Shown: piece after piece, positions 55,301-60,557 of the stretch
Position numbering within the stretch: position 1 is the first letter of the stretch
Layout: each line of letters starts with the position of its first letter
From: Delphinapterus leucas
Taxonomy: Eukaryota; Chordata; Mammalia; Artiodactyla; Monodontidae
Direction of reading: 5' to 3'
Assembly (NCBI RefSeq): GCF_002288925.2
Contig: NW_022098023.1
Span: 29,852,084-29,916,083 of the forward strand
DNA length: 64,000 nt
Made by a program: the position numbers and the translations under genes
The notes under the pieces: model-generated
The model's database searches: none
What the model saw: only the letters and a program-made list of their open reading frames with translations
Told to the model about the DNA's origin: nothing

Positions 55301-58300
55301 GGATAGAGATATATGTGATGCAGTAAACTTCCTTTCCTTTTATTCTGTTCTAATTACTTGGTAGGAAGGGAGGGAACATTTTAAAATAGCAACATGAATT
55401 GGCAGGTGGAACTCCCCATACTCAAGTTACAGATCCAAGTTTGGATACCATTAAGGTTGCTTTTTTCCTTTTCGTTTTTTTTAAACAGATTAAGACATTG
55501 AGAAACTCATTTGAAAGACACATCTGGGGAAAAAAAAGTAGTAAAATCAGGTTTAAATGAGAGAAAGTTGAAAATTATACAATTCAAAGTAGGTATATTT
55601 TTACTTACATGAATAACAACCTTAAAAAAATACACAAACACATTCATATCTCAAGTCAAATTTGGCAGACTGTAAAAGAGAGCCATCTGGGAACTTAATT
55701 CCTAAGACATGACTTTACAGTATTGCTGCAAAATCAAGCACCTTTTGAAGCTTTAGAGATCAGCTAAATCCTTAAAATATCATTTTGAGCCTCCTTTATT
55801 TTCACAAGGGAAATACGTGAACATTAATTTCGCTTCCAACTACTGTTCCTTTGGTAACTAGTACATGTAAAAATAACAGATTCTTGATTTCTCCACCCTC
55901 CATTTGATAAACAGACCTTCTAAAAAAACTCAGTCAATAATATTTCAAGTCACATTTTAGAACTAAAATATTAATATCGTAAATAACAAAAGAGTAAGTG
56001 TACACTAAAAAATACTTTTTCTTTGCATGACAAATATTGTGTTCAAAAGCATCGCCATCCTATAATTGTATTATGAACAGAATGTATCTAAGGAAGTGCG
56101 AAAAACTGGACTGGAATGGTAAGGGGGTGGAAAGAAAAAACATGTTTATAATCTGTTCAAATTCTCAGCTTAAAAATTTCAATATATAATTTGGTTTAGA
56201 GCAATGGTTTAAATGAAGGACTTAGTCTGAGTCAAAATGCTAGACACAAAATTAAAACCTTTAATGTTCAACTCTACCTTTCTGTCAACTTCAATCCTCC
56301 AATACAGGACGTCTGGGCTGCTCTGTTGAGTTGCTTTCCATGAGTCATTGTTCTGTGCCTCTTAATGACCAGATGCCACCAAAGACCATGACGCTTGCTG
56401 TAGGAGCTCTGCAGTGTGCTGTGGTTGCTCTCCCACAGGCCTTTTAGAGAAAGTGTGCAGAGATGGCCCTGTGGGAGTCACACCCCCTCTTCTCTGCAGA
56501 TTGTGTGTGTTTCTAAGCTCAGTATGGATATTTGGTAAATGGTTAATAATACGATGCAGTTAATCATTGGTGCAGAAGCTAAATTTCATGGCCTCAGTAA
56601 ACATCTCATCTAGGATAGGTTCAATCTCAATCTACCATTCATGGAGGCTAAGTCCCCAGTTTGCTTACTACCCTTTCGGGAAGAAAAGGAGTAAAGATAC
56701 ACCCTGTCCATCAAAGTCAGGAATGTCAAAATTAAAAGTATCAACTGACTTTTGCATATATGTAGTCCCAAAATAAGTGGAATAATTCAAACATATTTGG
56801 AAAAGTTCAAACTATTACTTCCTTCAAATAAAATAATTCAGTTAGAAAATTAATATGTATAATTACAGAAATATAAAGAGTACCCTAGCTTGTTTGACTA
56901 GCGAAAATTGTTACAAAGTAAATGGTAAATCTCAAACTACTGGAAAATAAGATTTGTACTTAGGGTCTGGATTAGTGAAGTGATTCAACAGCAGTGGGTC
57001 TTTATATTAATTGCTTCTGCTCTTGCCACTCATTCTCACCACACACAACTCTCCTAGGCTCTGTGTGTCATCTATGCTTTTAATAACATAGATAGTGGAC
57101 TGTTGTCCACTAACAAAAAAAATACCTCACATTTGCCAACATGTAGTTCTTTGCTCTCAGGATGTTCTGCAAACGTGTATCTTAGATTACATGTGCAGGA
57201 AGACCAACAACAGGTCTGTGAACTGTAAATGCAGTATCTTAGGGATTGAATTTTGATAGAGCATTTAAAATAATAAATCATTTGCCACACTTCTGCTAAT
57301 TTTTTTTTTTTTCCGGTAAGCGGGCCTCTCACTGTTGTGGCCTCTCCCATTGCGGAGCACAGGCTCCGGCCACGCAGGCTCCGCGGCCATGGCTCACAGG
57401 CCCAGCCGCTCCGCGGCATGTGGGATCTTCCTGGACCGGGGCACAAACCCATGTCCCCTGCATCGGCAGGTGGACTCTCAACCACTGTGCCACCAGGGAA
57501 GACCCCTGAGCTGTTTTTTTTTTCCTTTCTTTTTTTTTTTTTTTTTTTTACTTTTGCTAATTTTAATGTACATGGATGGGCACGGTAATGTCCAAGTACT
57601 CACACCTTACTGCACGCTCCAAATACAATGAGCCTTTCCGTAAAATGAACAAACATACTAACACAGAAATACATGTTATTATATTAGTAAGTAAAACGTC
57701 ACACTTCAGCTGAAAGTTTATGTCAGTATCCTCCCTTCCACACAATTATCTTGCTGGCAGAGTGGAAATCTAAAAATTTGAAGTCAAGGCCTCTCAACCT
57801 CAGCACTACTGATATTTGCGATCAGAAATTCTTTGTTACGGAGGCCACTAAATACCCTTCTGAACTGAAGGGTATTTAGCAGCATCCCTGACCCCCAGGA
57901 TGGCGGTAGCACCCCCATCCCAGCTATAACAATCAAAAGTATCTCCAGCCAAATGCCCCCAGTTGAGAACCACCGGTCTAACCAACACCAAGGCTTTTAA
58001 TCTACAATAAATATAGGACAAGATCTTTGACCTACAGAAGCCTCCACGTTGCATAAGAACTGAAACTAAAGAGAAATGCATTACTATTTCGTAAGGAATT
58101 ATTTGCTTTCCTTCACATTTTCCCTTCCTTCTATAAAAATGCTATCTCAGGGCTTCCCTGTGGCGCAGTGGTTAAGAATCTGCCCGCCAATGGAGGGGAC
58201 ATGGGTTCGAGCCCTGGTCCGGGAAGATCCCACATGCCGCGGAGCAACTTAAGCCCCTGCGCCACAACTACTGAGCCTGCACTCTAGAGCCCGCGAGCCA

Positions 58301-60557
58301 CAACTACTGAAGCCCACGTGCCACAACTACTGAAGCCCGCGTGCCACAACTACTGAAGCCCGCGCTCTACAGCCCGTGCTCCGCAACAAGAGAAACCACC
58401 GCAATAAGAAGCCTGCGCACCGTAACGAAGAGTAGCCCCTGCTTGCCACAACTAGAGAAAGCCTGTGCACAGCAATGAAGACCCAACACAGCCAAAAATA
58501 AATAAATAAATAAATAAATAAATATTTTTTTAAAAAAATGCTATCTCAGGGCAGAGGAGCTCTGGCCAACCATTTAAAGAAGCTGTCTGCCAGCTTTCTC
58601 ACTCTCCACCCTCCACTTCCTTTGCAGCAGTCCCACGATCGACCCCTGTGCTCTTTGGTCCAATAAGACGGAGCTGTCGGGGCGATGCTCTTAATTAAGA
58701 GTGTCGAGGTCCTCATGCAGATGTTCTCACTAGGACCGCTTGGACACATCTTGCTTTTATGGACTTGTGGTTTCCACTGAAACAAGTTGTTCTGCATACT
58801 TCCTACTACGGCTGTTAACTACGTGACCTCCCGGTTTCGCTTTGTCACTAACTTAATTTCATTGAAGGCTGAGGCCAGATACTGATTTTTCCTGAACACT
58901 TTAGACCCAGTGTCTCATGAAACAGGCTCCAGGCAAGTTTCACTCAGGGCACTCTTGTTATTAGAAGCCAACAAACATGTTTTATTAAGTTCATAGCCTC
59001 CTCGAACGTCGGCTACAGAGTTTCAAAACAGTATGATTTTAAGGGGAAAAGACATTTCTTCTTAATAGACAGCAACAACTGAAGAAAAACACTTTGAAAG
59101 TTAAAAATTTCTTTGCCCATCAGATAGGTCGTATGAGAGAATGTTGATTAGGAAAAATAAATTCATCCATAGTTATTTTTCATGGAAATTAAACATGACC
59201 TCGAACACTGCAGAAGTAAACATGCCATTTTGGTGATGAAACTTAGCATCTCTCAACAATCTTCCAATTAATCAGAAATGCTAACAGACCCATCCCTGCT
59301 ATGCACATATCACTGCTGCGTCGTTTAGAAATGCTTGTTCAACAGAACTAGAAGCATATAGATATGAAATGGCTTGTTCATTTAAAAATATATCATTGCT
59401 TTTAAAAGATTAATCCTACCCAGGTTTTTAGGTTATATGGCTAAAGACAATGTTTACTATAAAAAATATTTATAGACAGGGTTATTCTTCTTTAGAAAAA
59501 AATCTTGACCATATTTAAGATTTTACAGTCATTTTTTAATGACTTTAAAGCTATTACAACAGAGATATCAACTCTTCAAACTTAGTCTTTGAATTGGTAA
59601 AAGCTAATTTTTTCATTTCTATTATTTCTATAGATAGAATAAGGTGTTTATTTTTTTCCAATGGAAAAATGCTAATTATGTTTAAGAGCCATGATAAGGA
59701 GGAAGTCATTATTACAAAATTAAATCATTTTCCTGTCACACTGAGCTGGTAACATGAGTTTATTCTGATTCACTGAAAGCAAATTTAGATTTATAAGAGA
59801 AAAATCTTACAAGAGTTTAAAACCAGATTTCCTGAAACCATATACTCAAACACAAACAGCATTTTCCATCTAAAACACAACACAAACACCTGTGCACATG
59901 TTTTCACACACACACACCCACTTTCACTTTCTCATCCATACTATTAAAAGAGTGAAAAACAGTTCATTTTTAGAAATCAGCCAGTTGACAAAAGTCATTA
60001 GCGGTACATGTTGGTCCCAAGCACCGCTGCTTTCCAAATATTAAGTCTCTTTTATCACTGTCCCACTCTCATTTTTATGTTAGCAATCATGTCTTAATTT
60101 CAAATAATTTTTACTCTGTAAGCTAAAATATAACCTTCTCCATTTTCTTTATAAATATAATGAGCATCCTCACCATTAGCAACCAAACACTATGATGTTG
60201 GACAAGCATTAAAATATAAACCACCATTTTGGCTAATACAGGAATCTAAAATAATAAGATACCATGGTCTCAGTTACAGACAGCTTCACACTCACAATCC
60301 CTAAACTATTTCTTAAATGGTCTGTTTTGGACTGCAAACAGAGGAAGACGGAGGGACAATTTTCCTGTAATCAGAGCTCTCAGAAATTATTTACACTTAA
60401 GCCACAAGCCCTAAGTTTAAAAAAACATGTAACAAACCAGTAAAACTTACTTGACAGTGACTCGATTTGATAAATCCTGTAGATCCCCAGGATGGAAAAG
60501 CTGGGCTTCTTTCAATCCAATCTGTTCACAAGCTTTCAAAAAAACGTTTATATTATC
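1218..60557 (-). CDS. LMO7: LMO7, internal part of the coding region (11 exons joined)
   Basis: LIM domain only 7 is a large scaffold. It links afadin/nectin and cadherin-catenin adhesion through alpha-actinin, and it also binds emerin and can act in the nucleus (family knowledge). Join the reverse complements of 60451-60557, 25390-25420, 24490-24603, 20199-20397, 15973-16225, 15338-15622, 14725-15003, 12695-13402, 11688-11717, 3474-3591 and 1218-1360. This gives 755 codons plus two bases without a stop, and all introns are GT-AG. LMO7 rather than its paralogue LIMCH1 is indicated by [18 protein letters not shown] in exon c, [16 protein letters not shown] in exon d and [10 protein letters not shown] in exon g, all matching LMO7 as I remember it. 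The start codon and first half of the CH domain are upstream of the window. The PDZ and LIM domains are downstream. Exons f-i are probably alternative, so not every transcript uses the whole join. Confidence 0.95.
1361..3473 (-). other. LMO7 intron j/k
   Basis: A 2,113-bp intron. About 1795-2050 resembles a widely dispersed old mammalian repeat (ggaactctcagtctagag then gacagacaggtaaataa), whose family name I cannot give. 2130-2210 may be a MIR fragment (agctgggtgaccacaggac). Nothing else is identified. Confidence 0.55.
3474..3591 (-). CDS. LMO7: LMO7 exon j: [10 protein letters not shown], start of the coiled coil
   Basis: The 118-bp exon completes a glycine and then encodes [20 protein letters not shown] and [19 protein letters not shown], ending in phase 0. 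The regular spacing of L/I with E, K and Q predicts an alpha-helical coiled coil. The paralogue LIMCH1 has the related QLREEDDKWQDDLARWK across the same junction. The acceptor is tttgtcgtag and the donor gtgagt. It follows an 8.1-kb intron. Confidence 0.95.
4790..6325 (+). repeat. L2 LINE 3' region, interrupted by a SINE
   Basis: 5690-6325 has the typical L2 3' order: ctgcccggattattacaat, ccttcaatgtctgacac, tggaatgctcttc, and the end gctgctgtatcaccagcgcc. The earlier part from 4790 looks related but weaker. A CHR SINE sits at 5320-5539. Confidence 0.7.
5320..5539 (-). mobile_element. CHR SINE, medium type
   Basis: tRNA-derived SINE in minus orientation, with its A-tail as T-rich sequence at 5320-5346. 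A perfect 15-bp target duplication, tgggccaaagatctt, lies at 5305-5319 and 5540-5554. It has the body specific to the medium type (ggccatggctcacgggccc). Confidence 0.93.
7645..7860. repeat. MIR fragments, apparently two in opposite orientation
   Basis: gcttactgtgtgccaac near 7660 is the head of one MIR orientation. The tail part (ccttgggaaagctgtg to ctctaaaatgcacataa) near 7755-7815 is the other. Confidence 0.5.
8448..8662. repeat. MER20 (hAT-Charlie) copy
   Basis: Contains tgacattttggggccc, gtaggacatttagcagtatc and gctgaatgtcccctggggg, the reverse of the usual MER20 order. The ends are degraded. Confidence 0.75.
10263..10623 (+). mobile_element. CHR SINE, long type
   Basis: Starts gggacttccctggtggca, has repeated ccacaactactgagcc blocks and an (attaatta)n tail. 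Target duplications are atcagagaacct (10251-10262) and attagagaacct (10624-10635), with one mismatch. Confidence 0.92.
10920..11000 (+). repeat. Tigger-type DNA transposon end
   Basis: caggacagtcgcccctccgt followed by ccgagggggattggttccag is a common Tigger/pogo terminal sequence. No second end was seen. Confidence 0.55.
11688..11717 (-). CDS. LMO7: LMO7 exon i: 30-bp microexon LFQKIYGEN
   Basis: Phase 2/2, giving arginine completion, LFQKIYGEN and the first two bases of glycine. The acceptor is tttcttag and the donor gtaagt is strong. The peptide is the conserved LMO7 link between the module array and the coiled coil. At 30 bp it can be skipped in frame. It was located from the expected sequence and phase, not from an open reading frame. 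Confidence 0.92.
11718..12694 (-). other. LMO7 intron h/i
   Basis: A 977-bp AT-rich intron with no repeat or open frame that I recognise. Confidence 0.7.
12695..13402 (-). CDS. LMO7: LMO7 exon h: large exon with three DD-R motifs
   Basis: The exon is 708 bp, phase 2/2, 236 codons. It starts [20 protein letters not shown]. Three motif copies follow: [10 protein letters not shown] at 13210-13230, [11 protein letters not shown] at 13048-13068 and [11 protein letters not shown] at 12835-12855. The region between them is proline-rich ([12 protein letters not shown]). The end is a basic helix, [12 protein letters not shown] plus AG. This is the biggest exon in the window and is found in long LMO7 isoforms. 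The acceptor is ctatgcttcag and the donor gtcaga is weak, the same hexamer as at exon f. Open frames on the plus strand over this exon are antisense shadows. Confidence 0.94.
13403..14724 (-). other. LMO7 intron g/h
   Basis: A 1,322-bp intron. It contains the candidate cassette exon at 14254-14454; the rest shows nothing recognisable. Confidence 0.6.
14254..14454 (-). other. Candidate extra LMO7 cassette exon (unproven)
   Basis: The segment is 201 bp and would be phase 2/2, between exons g and h. It is preceded by about 50 bases of near-continuous pyrimidine (14459-14510 on the minus strand) ending ggtag. It is open for all 66 complete codons and ends cccag followed by gtgtac. The start [16 protein letters not shown] resembles the acidic-serine lead of exon f ([11 protein letters not shown]), but the DDhxxRR motif itself is missing. 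It may be a lineage-specific exon, a decayed duplicate of the module, or chance. Confidence 0.35.
14725..15003 (-). CDS. LMO7: LMO7 exon g: third module, NVENWPTVQ to [10 protein letters not shown]
   Basis: The exon is 279 bp, phase 2/2, 93 codons. It starts [18 protein letters not shown]. It then has the acidic [11 protein letters not shown] stretch, [17 protein letters not shown] (motif 14862-14882), [11 protein letters not shown], and the basic aromatic end [14 protein letters not shown]. It matches the segment present in long human LMO7 isoforms and missing from shorter ones, as I recall. The acceptor is tttgaacag. The donor gtttgt is poor, which fits regulated inclusion. Confidence 0.92.
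15338..15622 (-). CDS. LMO7: LMO7 exon f: cassette with second DD-RR module
   Basis: The exon is 285 bp, phase 2/2, 95 codons and fully open. It begins [15 protein letters not shown]. It then has an acidic-serine run [13 protein letters not shown] followed by [13 protein letters not shown] (motif at 15454-15474), and ends YRMT plus AG. The acidic-serine plus LPD plus DDhxxRR order matches LIMCH1 ([24 protein letters not shown], here broken into its parts), which is the main evidence that this is coding. The acceptor is gagctcag and the donor gtcaga is weak. I do not remember this segment in the human reference isoform. It is probably alternatively included. The flanking introns are only 350 and 334 bp. 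Confidence 0.8.
15973..16225 (-). CDS. LMO7: LMO7 exon e: first DDM-RR module (DUF4757-type region)
   Basis: The exon is 253 bp. After a split glycine it reads [14 protein letters not shown], then [40 protein letters not shown] and a basic/acidic tail ending TFP plus two bases (AG). It has the module layout seen again downstream: acidic-serine stretch, DDMxxRR (16149-16169), then PFNxFLPN. LIMCH1 has nearly the same block ([17 protein letters not shown]), so this is the ancestral copy. The donor is gtactg, weaker than those of exons a-d. The exon may splice to f, g, h, i or j, because all of them accept a codon opened by two bases. Confidence 0.93.
17535..17556. repeat. T tract
   Basis: About 20 consecutive T within the d/e intron, with no SINE attached. 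Confidence 0.85.
17896..17930. repeat. (GTTT)n microsatellite
   Basis: Tandem gttt units, about seven, slightly interrupted. Confidence 0.9.
18950..19155 (+). repeat. Possible old L1 3' end
   Basis: Ends with tgtttgaaattttttataat followed by aaaaac, similar to old L1M-type tails. Family uncertain. Confidence 0.4.
19968..20040. repeat. Purine microsatellite (GAAA/GGAA/GGGA)n
   Basis: Runs of gagacagaaagagaga, then gaaggaaggaagggaggg and aaagaaggaaag. All purine on the plus strand, polypyrimidine on the transcribed LMO7 strand. Confidence 0.92.
20199..20397 (-). CDS. LMO7: LMO7 exon d: RDSGYGDIW / [12 protein letters not shown] serine-rich region
   Basis: The 199-bp exon enters in phase 0 and leaves one base. 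It encodes [19 protein letters not shown], then a stretch with ERGEFLAPP, then [17 protein letters not shown] and a serine-rich end [14 protein letters not shown]. The RDSGY and DSF(E/D)SLDS(L/F)GSRS blocks are also present in LIMCH1, so they are ancestral to the pair. The density of serines next to basic residues suggests phosphorylation (inference). The acceptor is cgttcttcag and the donor gtgagt is strong. The next exon restores a glycine codon. Confidence 0.95.
21369..21683 (-). mobile_element. CHR SINE, long type
   Basis: Minus orientation, T-rich tail side first. A 19-bp duplication, aggaa(t/c)tcctaggttcttt, lies at 21350-21368 and 21684-21702. Confidence 0.92.
22840..23196 (-). mobile_element. 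CHR SINE, long type
   Basis: Minus orientation with an (aaat)n-type tail read as aataaatttatttattt, ending ccaccagggaagtccc. The duplication tgaaaatt(c/t)tttttt is approximate because it merges with the T tract. Confidence 0.9.
23812..23900 (+). repeat. MIR fragment
   Basis: gtaactaacatttattacat followed by ccttacaatgtgccagagac, the head of a MIR. Confidence 0.55.
24490..24603 (-). CDS. LMO7: LMO7 exon c: end of the CH domain
   Basis: The exon has 38 codons in phase 0/0, beginning [15 protein letters not shown] and ending LLGQALTK. This is the last helix of the CH domain and the [10 protein letters not shown] linker shared with LIMCH1, where the equivalent reads LNLKEFEGLL. The acceptor follows a run of about ten T (ttttttttttaag), and the donor is gtaagg. 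The residues match human LMO7 as I recall it with no visible change, as expected for a constrained domain. Confidence 0.95.
24604..25389 (-). other. LMO7 intron b/c
   Basis: A 786-bp AT-rich intron. No repeat was recognised. Confidence 0.7.
25390..25420 (-). CDS. LMO7: LMO7 exon b: 31-bp microexon of the CH domain
   Basis: This short exon supplies the last base of the lysine codon opened in exon a, then [10 protein letters not shown], ending in phase 0. The acceptor is ctttacag and the donor gtaaga. It follows a 35,030-bp intron and precedes a 786-bp intron. The peptide continues the LMO7 CH domain between VTVK and VLITLYWLG. It is too short for most ORF-based gene finders. It was located by the required phase and the expected LMO7 sequence. 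Confidence 0.93.
25680..25884 (-). mobile_element. CHR SINE, medium type
   Basis: Minus orientation with a pure T tract (A-tail). A perfect duplication, cagtctgatttttt, lies at 25666-25679 and 25885-25898, suggesting a young insertion. Confidence 0.92.
26458..26530. repeat. TA/CA-rich simple sequence
   Basis: Alternating purine-pyrimidine stretch with cacacacatcatgtgtgt, which can form a short hairpin. Confidence 0.7.
26725..27335 (+). repeat. Old L1 fragment, ORF2 end and 3' UTR
   Basis: Contains aactgtaaattggtacaac, gtacttccactcctcgat, tatacccaacagaaatgc and ggataaattatggaatatcc, all typical of the L1 ORF2 3' part. Frame decayed. Confidence 0.75.
27476..27594 (+). mobile_element. CHR-type SINE, short type
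   Basis: Starts gggaattccctggtggtcta. It has the tRNA-like head with ggttcaatccctggtcgggg and a poly-A tail, and no ccacaactactg body. Confidence 0.88.
28370..28545 (-). repeat. MIR copy
   Basis: Order of gcatggtctttgggtcag, tctgcaatttacttaactct and ctggagaaactgcaaataat matches MIR. Confidence 0.5.
28560..29130 (+). repeat. L2 3' end, split by a SINE
   Basis: ctagactgtaagctatgtga is followed, after the SINE at 28880-29062, by gcctagcacagtgcatggca, the usual L2 terminus. Confidence 0.6.
28880..29062 (+). mobile_element. CHR-type SINE, short type, with extra 3' sequence
   Basis: The SINE proper runs to about 29015 (aaaaaacaaaacaaaa). A 16-bp perfect duplication, aaaaatgcctagcaca, flanks a longer insert (28864-28879 and 29063-29078), so about 47 bp of non-SINE DNA is included at its 3' side. 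It is inserted in an L2 tail. Confidence 0.85.
30010..30165 (-). repeat. MIR copy
   Basis: ggctctggagtcaggcctcc, then gatttctggctccac and cctccatagtctcacctgg, are typical MIR. Confidence 0.65.
33040..33450 (+). repeat. Old interspersed repeat, family not named
   Basis: ggagatataatctggggagt, gtcagcatagagattaag and agaagaggtctagggattga occur in a known dispersed mammalian repeat, probably the same family as 1795-2050. Confidence 0.5.
33503..33714 (-). mobile_element. CHR SINE, medium type
   Basis: Minus orientation with a long pure T tract. A perfect 15-bp duplication, ctgtattcttttctt, lies at 33488-33502 and 33715-33729. Confidence 0.93.
34320..34475 (+). repeat. MIR copy
   Basis: From taagcactttatattaatca through atctcctttaatccacacaa, then gattaggaaattggg and caaggtcacaaaactatta. 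Confidence 0.8.
35590..35805. repeat. MER20 (hAT-Charlie) copy
   Basis: Runs from cagagtttcttgacaatatt to gttgagaaccactg, with gtgcattgcaggatgttaaa and aatatcccctggggcac inside. Confidence 0.8.
36600..37610 (+). repeat. L2 LINE 3' region, interrupted by a SINE
   Basis: gaccctt-type L2 text before 36786 resumes after 37147: aaagttcaaaacgtagcatt, cacctccacataagagacaa, gattaaactcaaatgtc, ctggactgtgaactccatga. Confidence 0.7.
36802..37130 (-). mobile_element. CHR SINE, long type, nested in L2
   Basis: Minus orientation. The 16-bp duplication ccatgtctccta(t/c)ctt lies at 36786-36801 and 37131-37146. It interrupts an L2 on both sides. Confidence 0.92.
38143..38262. repeat. Tigger-type MITE with both ends
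   Basis: The element cagttgacctctgaaca ... ttgttcaaaggtcaactg has matching terminal inverted repeats, flanked on each side by TA, the target site expected of the Tc1/mariner superfamily. It is about 116 bp without the TAs. Confidence 0.85.
38365..38572. repeat. MER5A (hAT-Charlie) copy
   Basis: gaggttctcaaaccacggtc, aacttgttagaaataaaaac, accagcaactctggggttag and ctctgatgcatgcaaatg follow MER5A order. Confidence 0.8.
40907..41114 (+). mobile_element. CHR SINE, medium type
   Basis: Plus orientation, starting gggcttccctggtggcgc and ending in a run of about 16 A. Short flanks atccaagga/atccaacga are a possible duplication. Confidence 0.92.
41541..41868 (+). mobile_element. CHR SINE, long type, 5'-truncated
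   Basis: Begins at tggcgcagtgg, so the first dozen bases of the usual head are missing. The tail is (aaat)n. Target duplications actcacctac lie at 41531-41540 and 41869-41878. Confidence 0.9.
42027..42515. mobile_element. Short L1 copy with 5' inversion (twin priming)
   Basis: 42027 to about 42170 is antisense L1 ORF2 (tctattcatccatcgatgga, caatgaacatgggggtgcag). From about 42172 the sequence is sense L1 (gaaatcctgccatctgcaac, atggatgaacctggaggac), continuing to an A-rich end near 42500. A decayed copy. Confidence 0.8.
42890..43055 (+). repeat. MIR copy
   Basis: gtgccatgtgtcaggcatct, ctcatttaatcctcacaatg and gcaggtaaagaaatggaagg in MIR order. Confidence 0.75.
43860..44095 (+). repeat. L2 3' end
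   Basis: gaatttatgcctaagcatgg, gctttgtccttttcaccaca and ctagaacagtgccatgcaca are an L2 terminus. Confidence 0.65.
44870..45600 (+). repeat. L2-like LINE, degraded
   Basis: ctggtcccaacctacctgtc, cctctgtgcctctggatgtg and atccaacttatcttccagat resemble the L2 3' part. Boundaries uncertain. Confidence 0.5.
45610..45775. repeat. MER5A-type copy
   Basis: gggagcttgctagaaataca, ctaatgaatcagaacctgca and gaagtttgagaagcact. Confidence 0.7.
45985..46080 (-). repeat. MIR fragment
   Basis: gggtttggagtcctaatgag and caggcacatgacc-like text (gctaggcacatgaccttgag). Confidence 0.45.
46846..46886. repeat. AT microsatellite
   Basis: Alternating ta runs with short interruptions. Confidence 0.85.
47125..49184 (-). 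mobile_element. L1 LINE, 5'-truncated, interrupted by an assembly gap
   Basis: Reading the minus strand, the reverse-transcriptase part of ORF2 (48757-49184) comes first, with the catalytic FADD at 48919-48930 after [14 protein letters not shown]. The 400-N gap follows, then the C-terminal ORF2 part (48356 down to 47387). The latter includes [30 protein letters not shown] and [12 protein letters not shown], and ends at a normal stop, followed by a 3' UTR and A-rich end near 47125. The C-terminal part is open throughout as I read it. The RT part has an in-frame stop at 48880-48882, so the copy is inactive. It lies in the same orientation as LMO7. Confidence 0.95.
48357..48756. other. Assembly gap, 400 N
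   Basis: Exactly 400 N, lying wholly inside the minus-strand L1. Any open frame reported across it is an artefact. Confidence 1.
49860..50045 (-). repeat. MIR copy
   Basis: aatcctagctctgttatttg, gctaaacaagttactcttct and ctgggctgttactaggttag in MIR order. Confidence 0.6.
52745..52850 (+). repeat. L1 3' terminus
   Basis: gctgattcactttgttataa, agcagaaactaacacaccat and aattatactccaataaagat, then an A-rich tail. Same tail type, in reverse, as the L1 at 47125. Confidence 0.85.
52865..53125 (+). repeat. MIR copy
   Basis: cacttattgagcactactat, gtcaagcactatacacttta and ctaaggtcattcagccacca in MIR order. Confidence 0.75.
54285..54420 (+). repeat. L2 3' end
   Basis: gaacccctctaacggcagga, tcttatttatgtctgtataa and gatgctgaatcaatgcttgc. 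Confidence 0.65.
57304..57549 (-). mobile_element. CHR SINE, medium type, with extra 5' A-rich segment
   Basis: The SINE proper is about 57304-57506 in minus orientation. The best target duplication, actt(c/t)tgctaatttt, lies at 57289-57303 and 57550-57564. It also encloses 43 bp of T-rich DNA at 57507-57549, on the SINE's 5' side. Confidence 0.8.
57775..57982. repeat. MER20 (hAT-Charlie) copy
   Basis: Runs from ctctcaacctcagcactact to cagttgagaaccaccg, with tagcagcatccctgaccccc in the middle. Confidence 0.8.
58152..58533 (+). mobile_element. CHR SINE, long type, with expanded body
   Basis: A perfect 17-bp duplication, aaaaatgctatctcagg, lies at 58135-58151 and 58534-58550, with an (aaat)n tail. 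The body has three tandem 23-bp units (58298-58366). Confidence 0.93.
60451..60557 (-). CDS. LMO7: LMO7 exon a: middle of the CH domain
   Basis: The 107-bp exon reads [14 protein letters not shown], then [18 protein letters not shown] and VTV, and ends in the first two bases of a lysine codon. This is the segment of the calponin-homology domain around the FLKACEQIG and LFxPxDL helices, typical of LMO7/LIMCH1. The acceptor is ttttcacag and the donor gtaagt is strong. The exon starts in phase 0 and leaves two bases. It is the most upstream LMO7 exon I can find. The preceding CH exons (ENGVLLCDLIN region) do not appear between 60558 and 64000. Actin binding is the usual CH role, but a single CH domain of this type often binds actin weakly. 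Confidence 0.95.

Larger units (their letters stand above)
25421..60450 (-). other. LMO7 intron a/b, 35 kb, repeat-rich
   Basis: This large intron splits the CH domain between exons a and b. It carries nine CHR SINEs, two L1 copies with rearrangement or gap, L1 tails, L2, MIR, MER5A, MER20 and Tigger copies, listed separately. Stretches where I recognise nothing are 31640-33000, 39000-40900, 50070-52730, 53140-54270, 54430-57290 and 58550-60450. Confidence 0.6.

Noticed and set aside
58298..58366. Short regular repeats as a CRISPR-like array
   Set aside because: The units are contiguous with no spacers, and they belong to a SINE in mammalian DNA.
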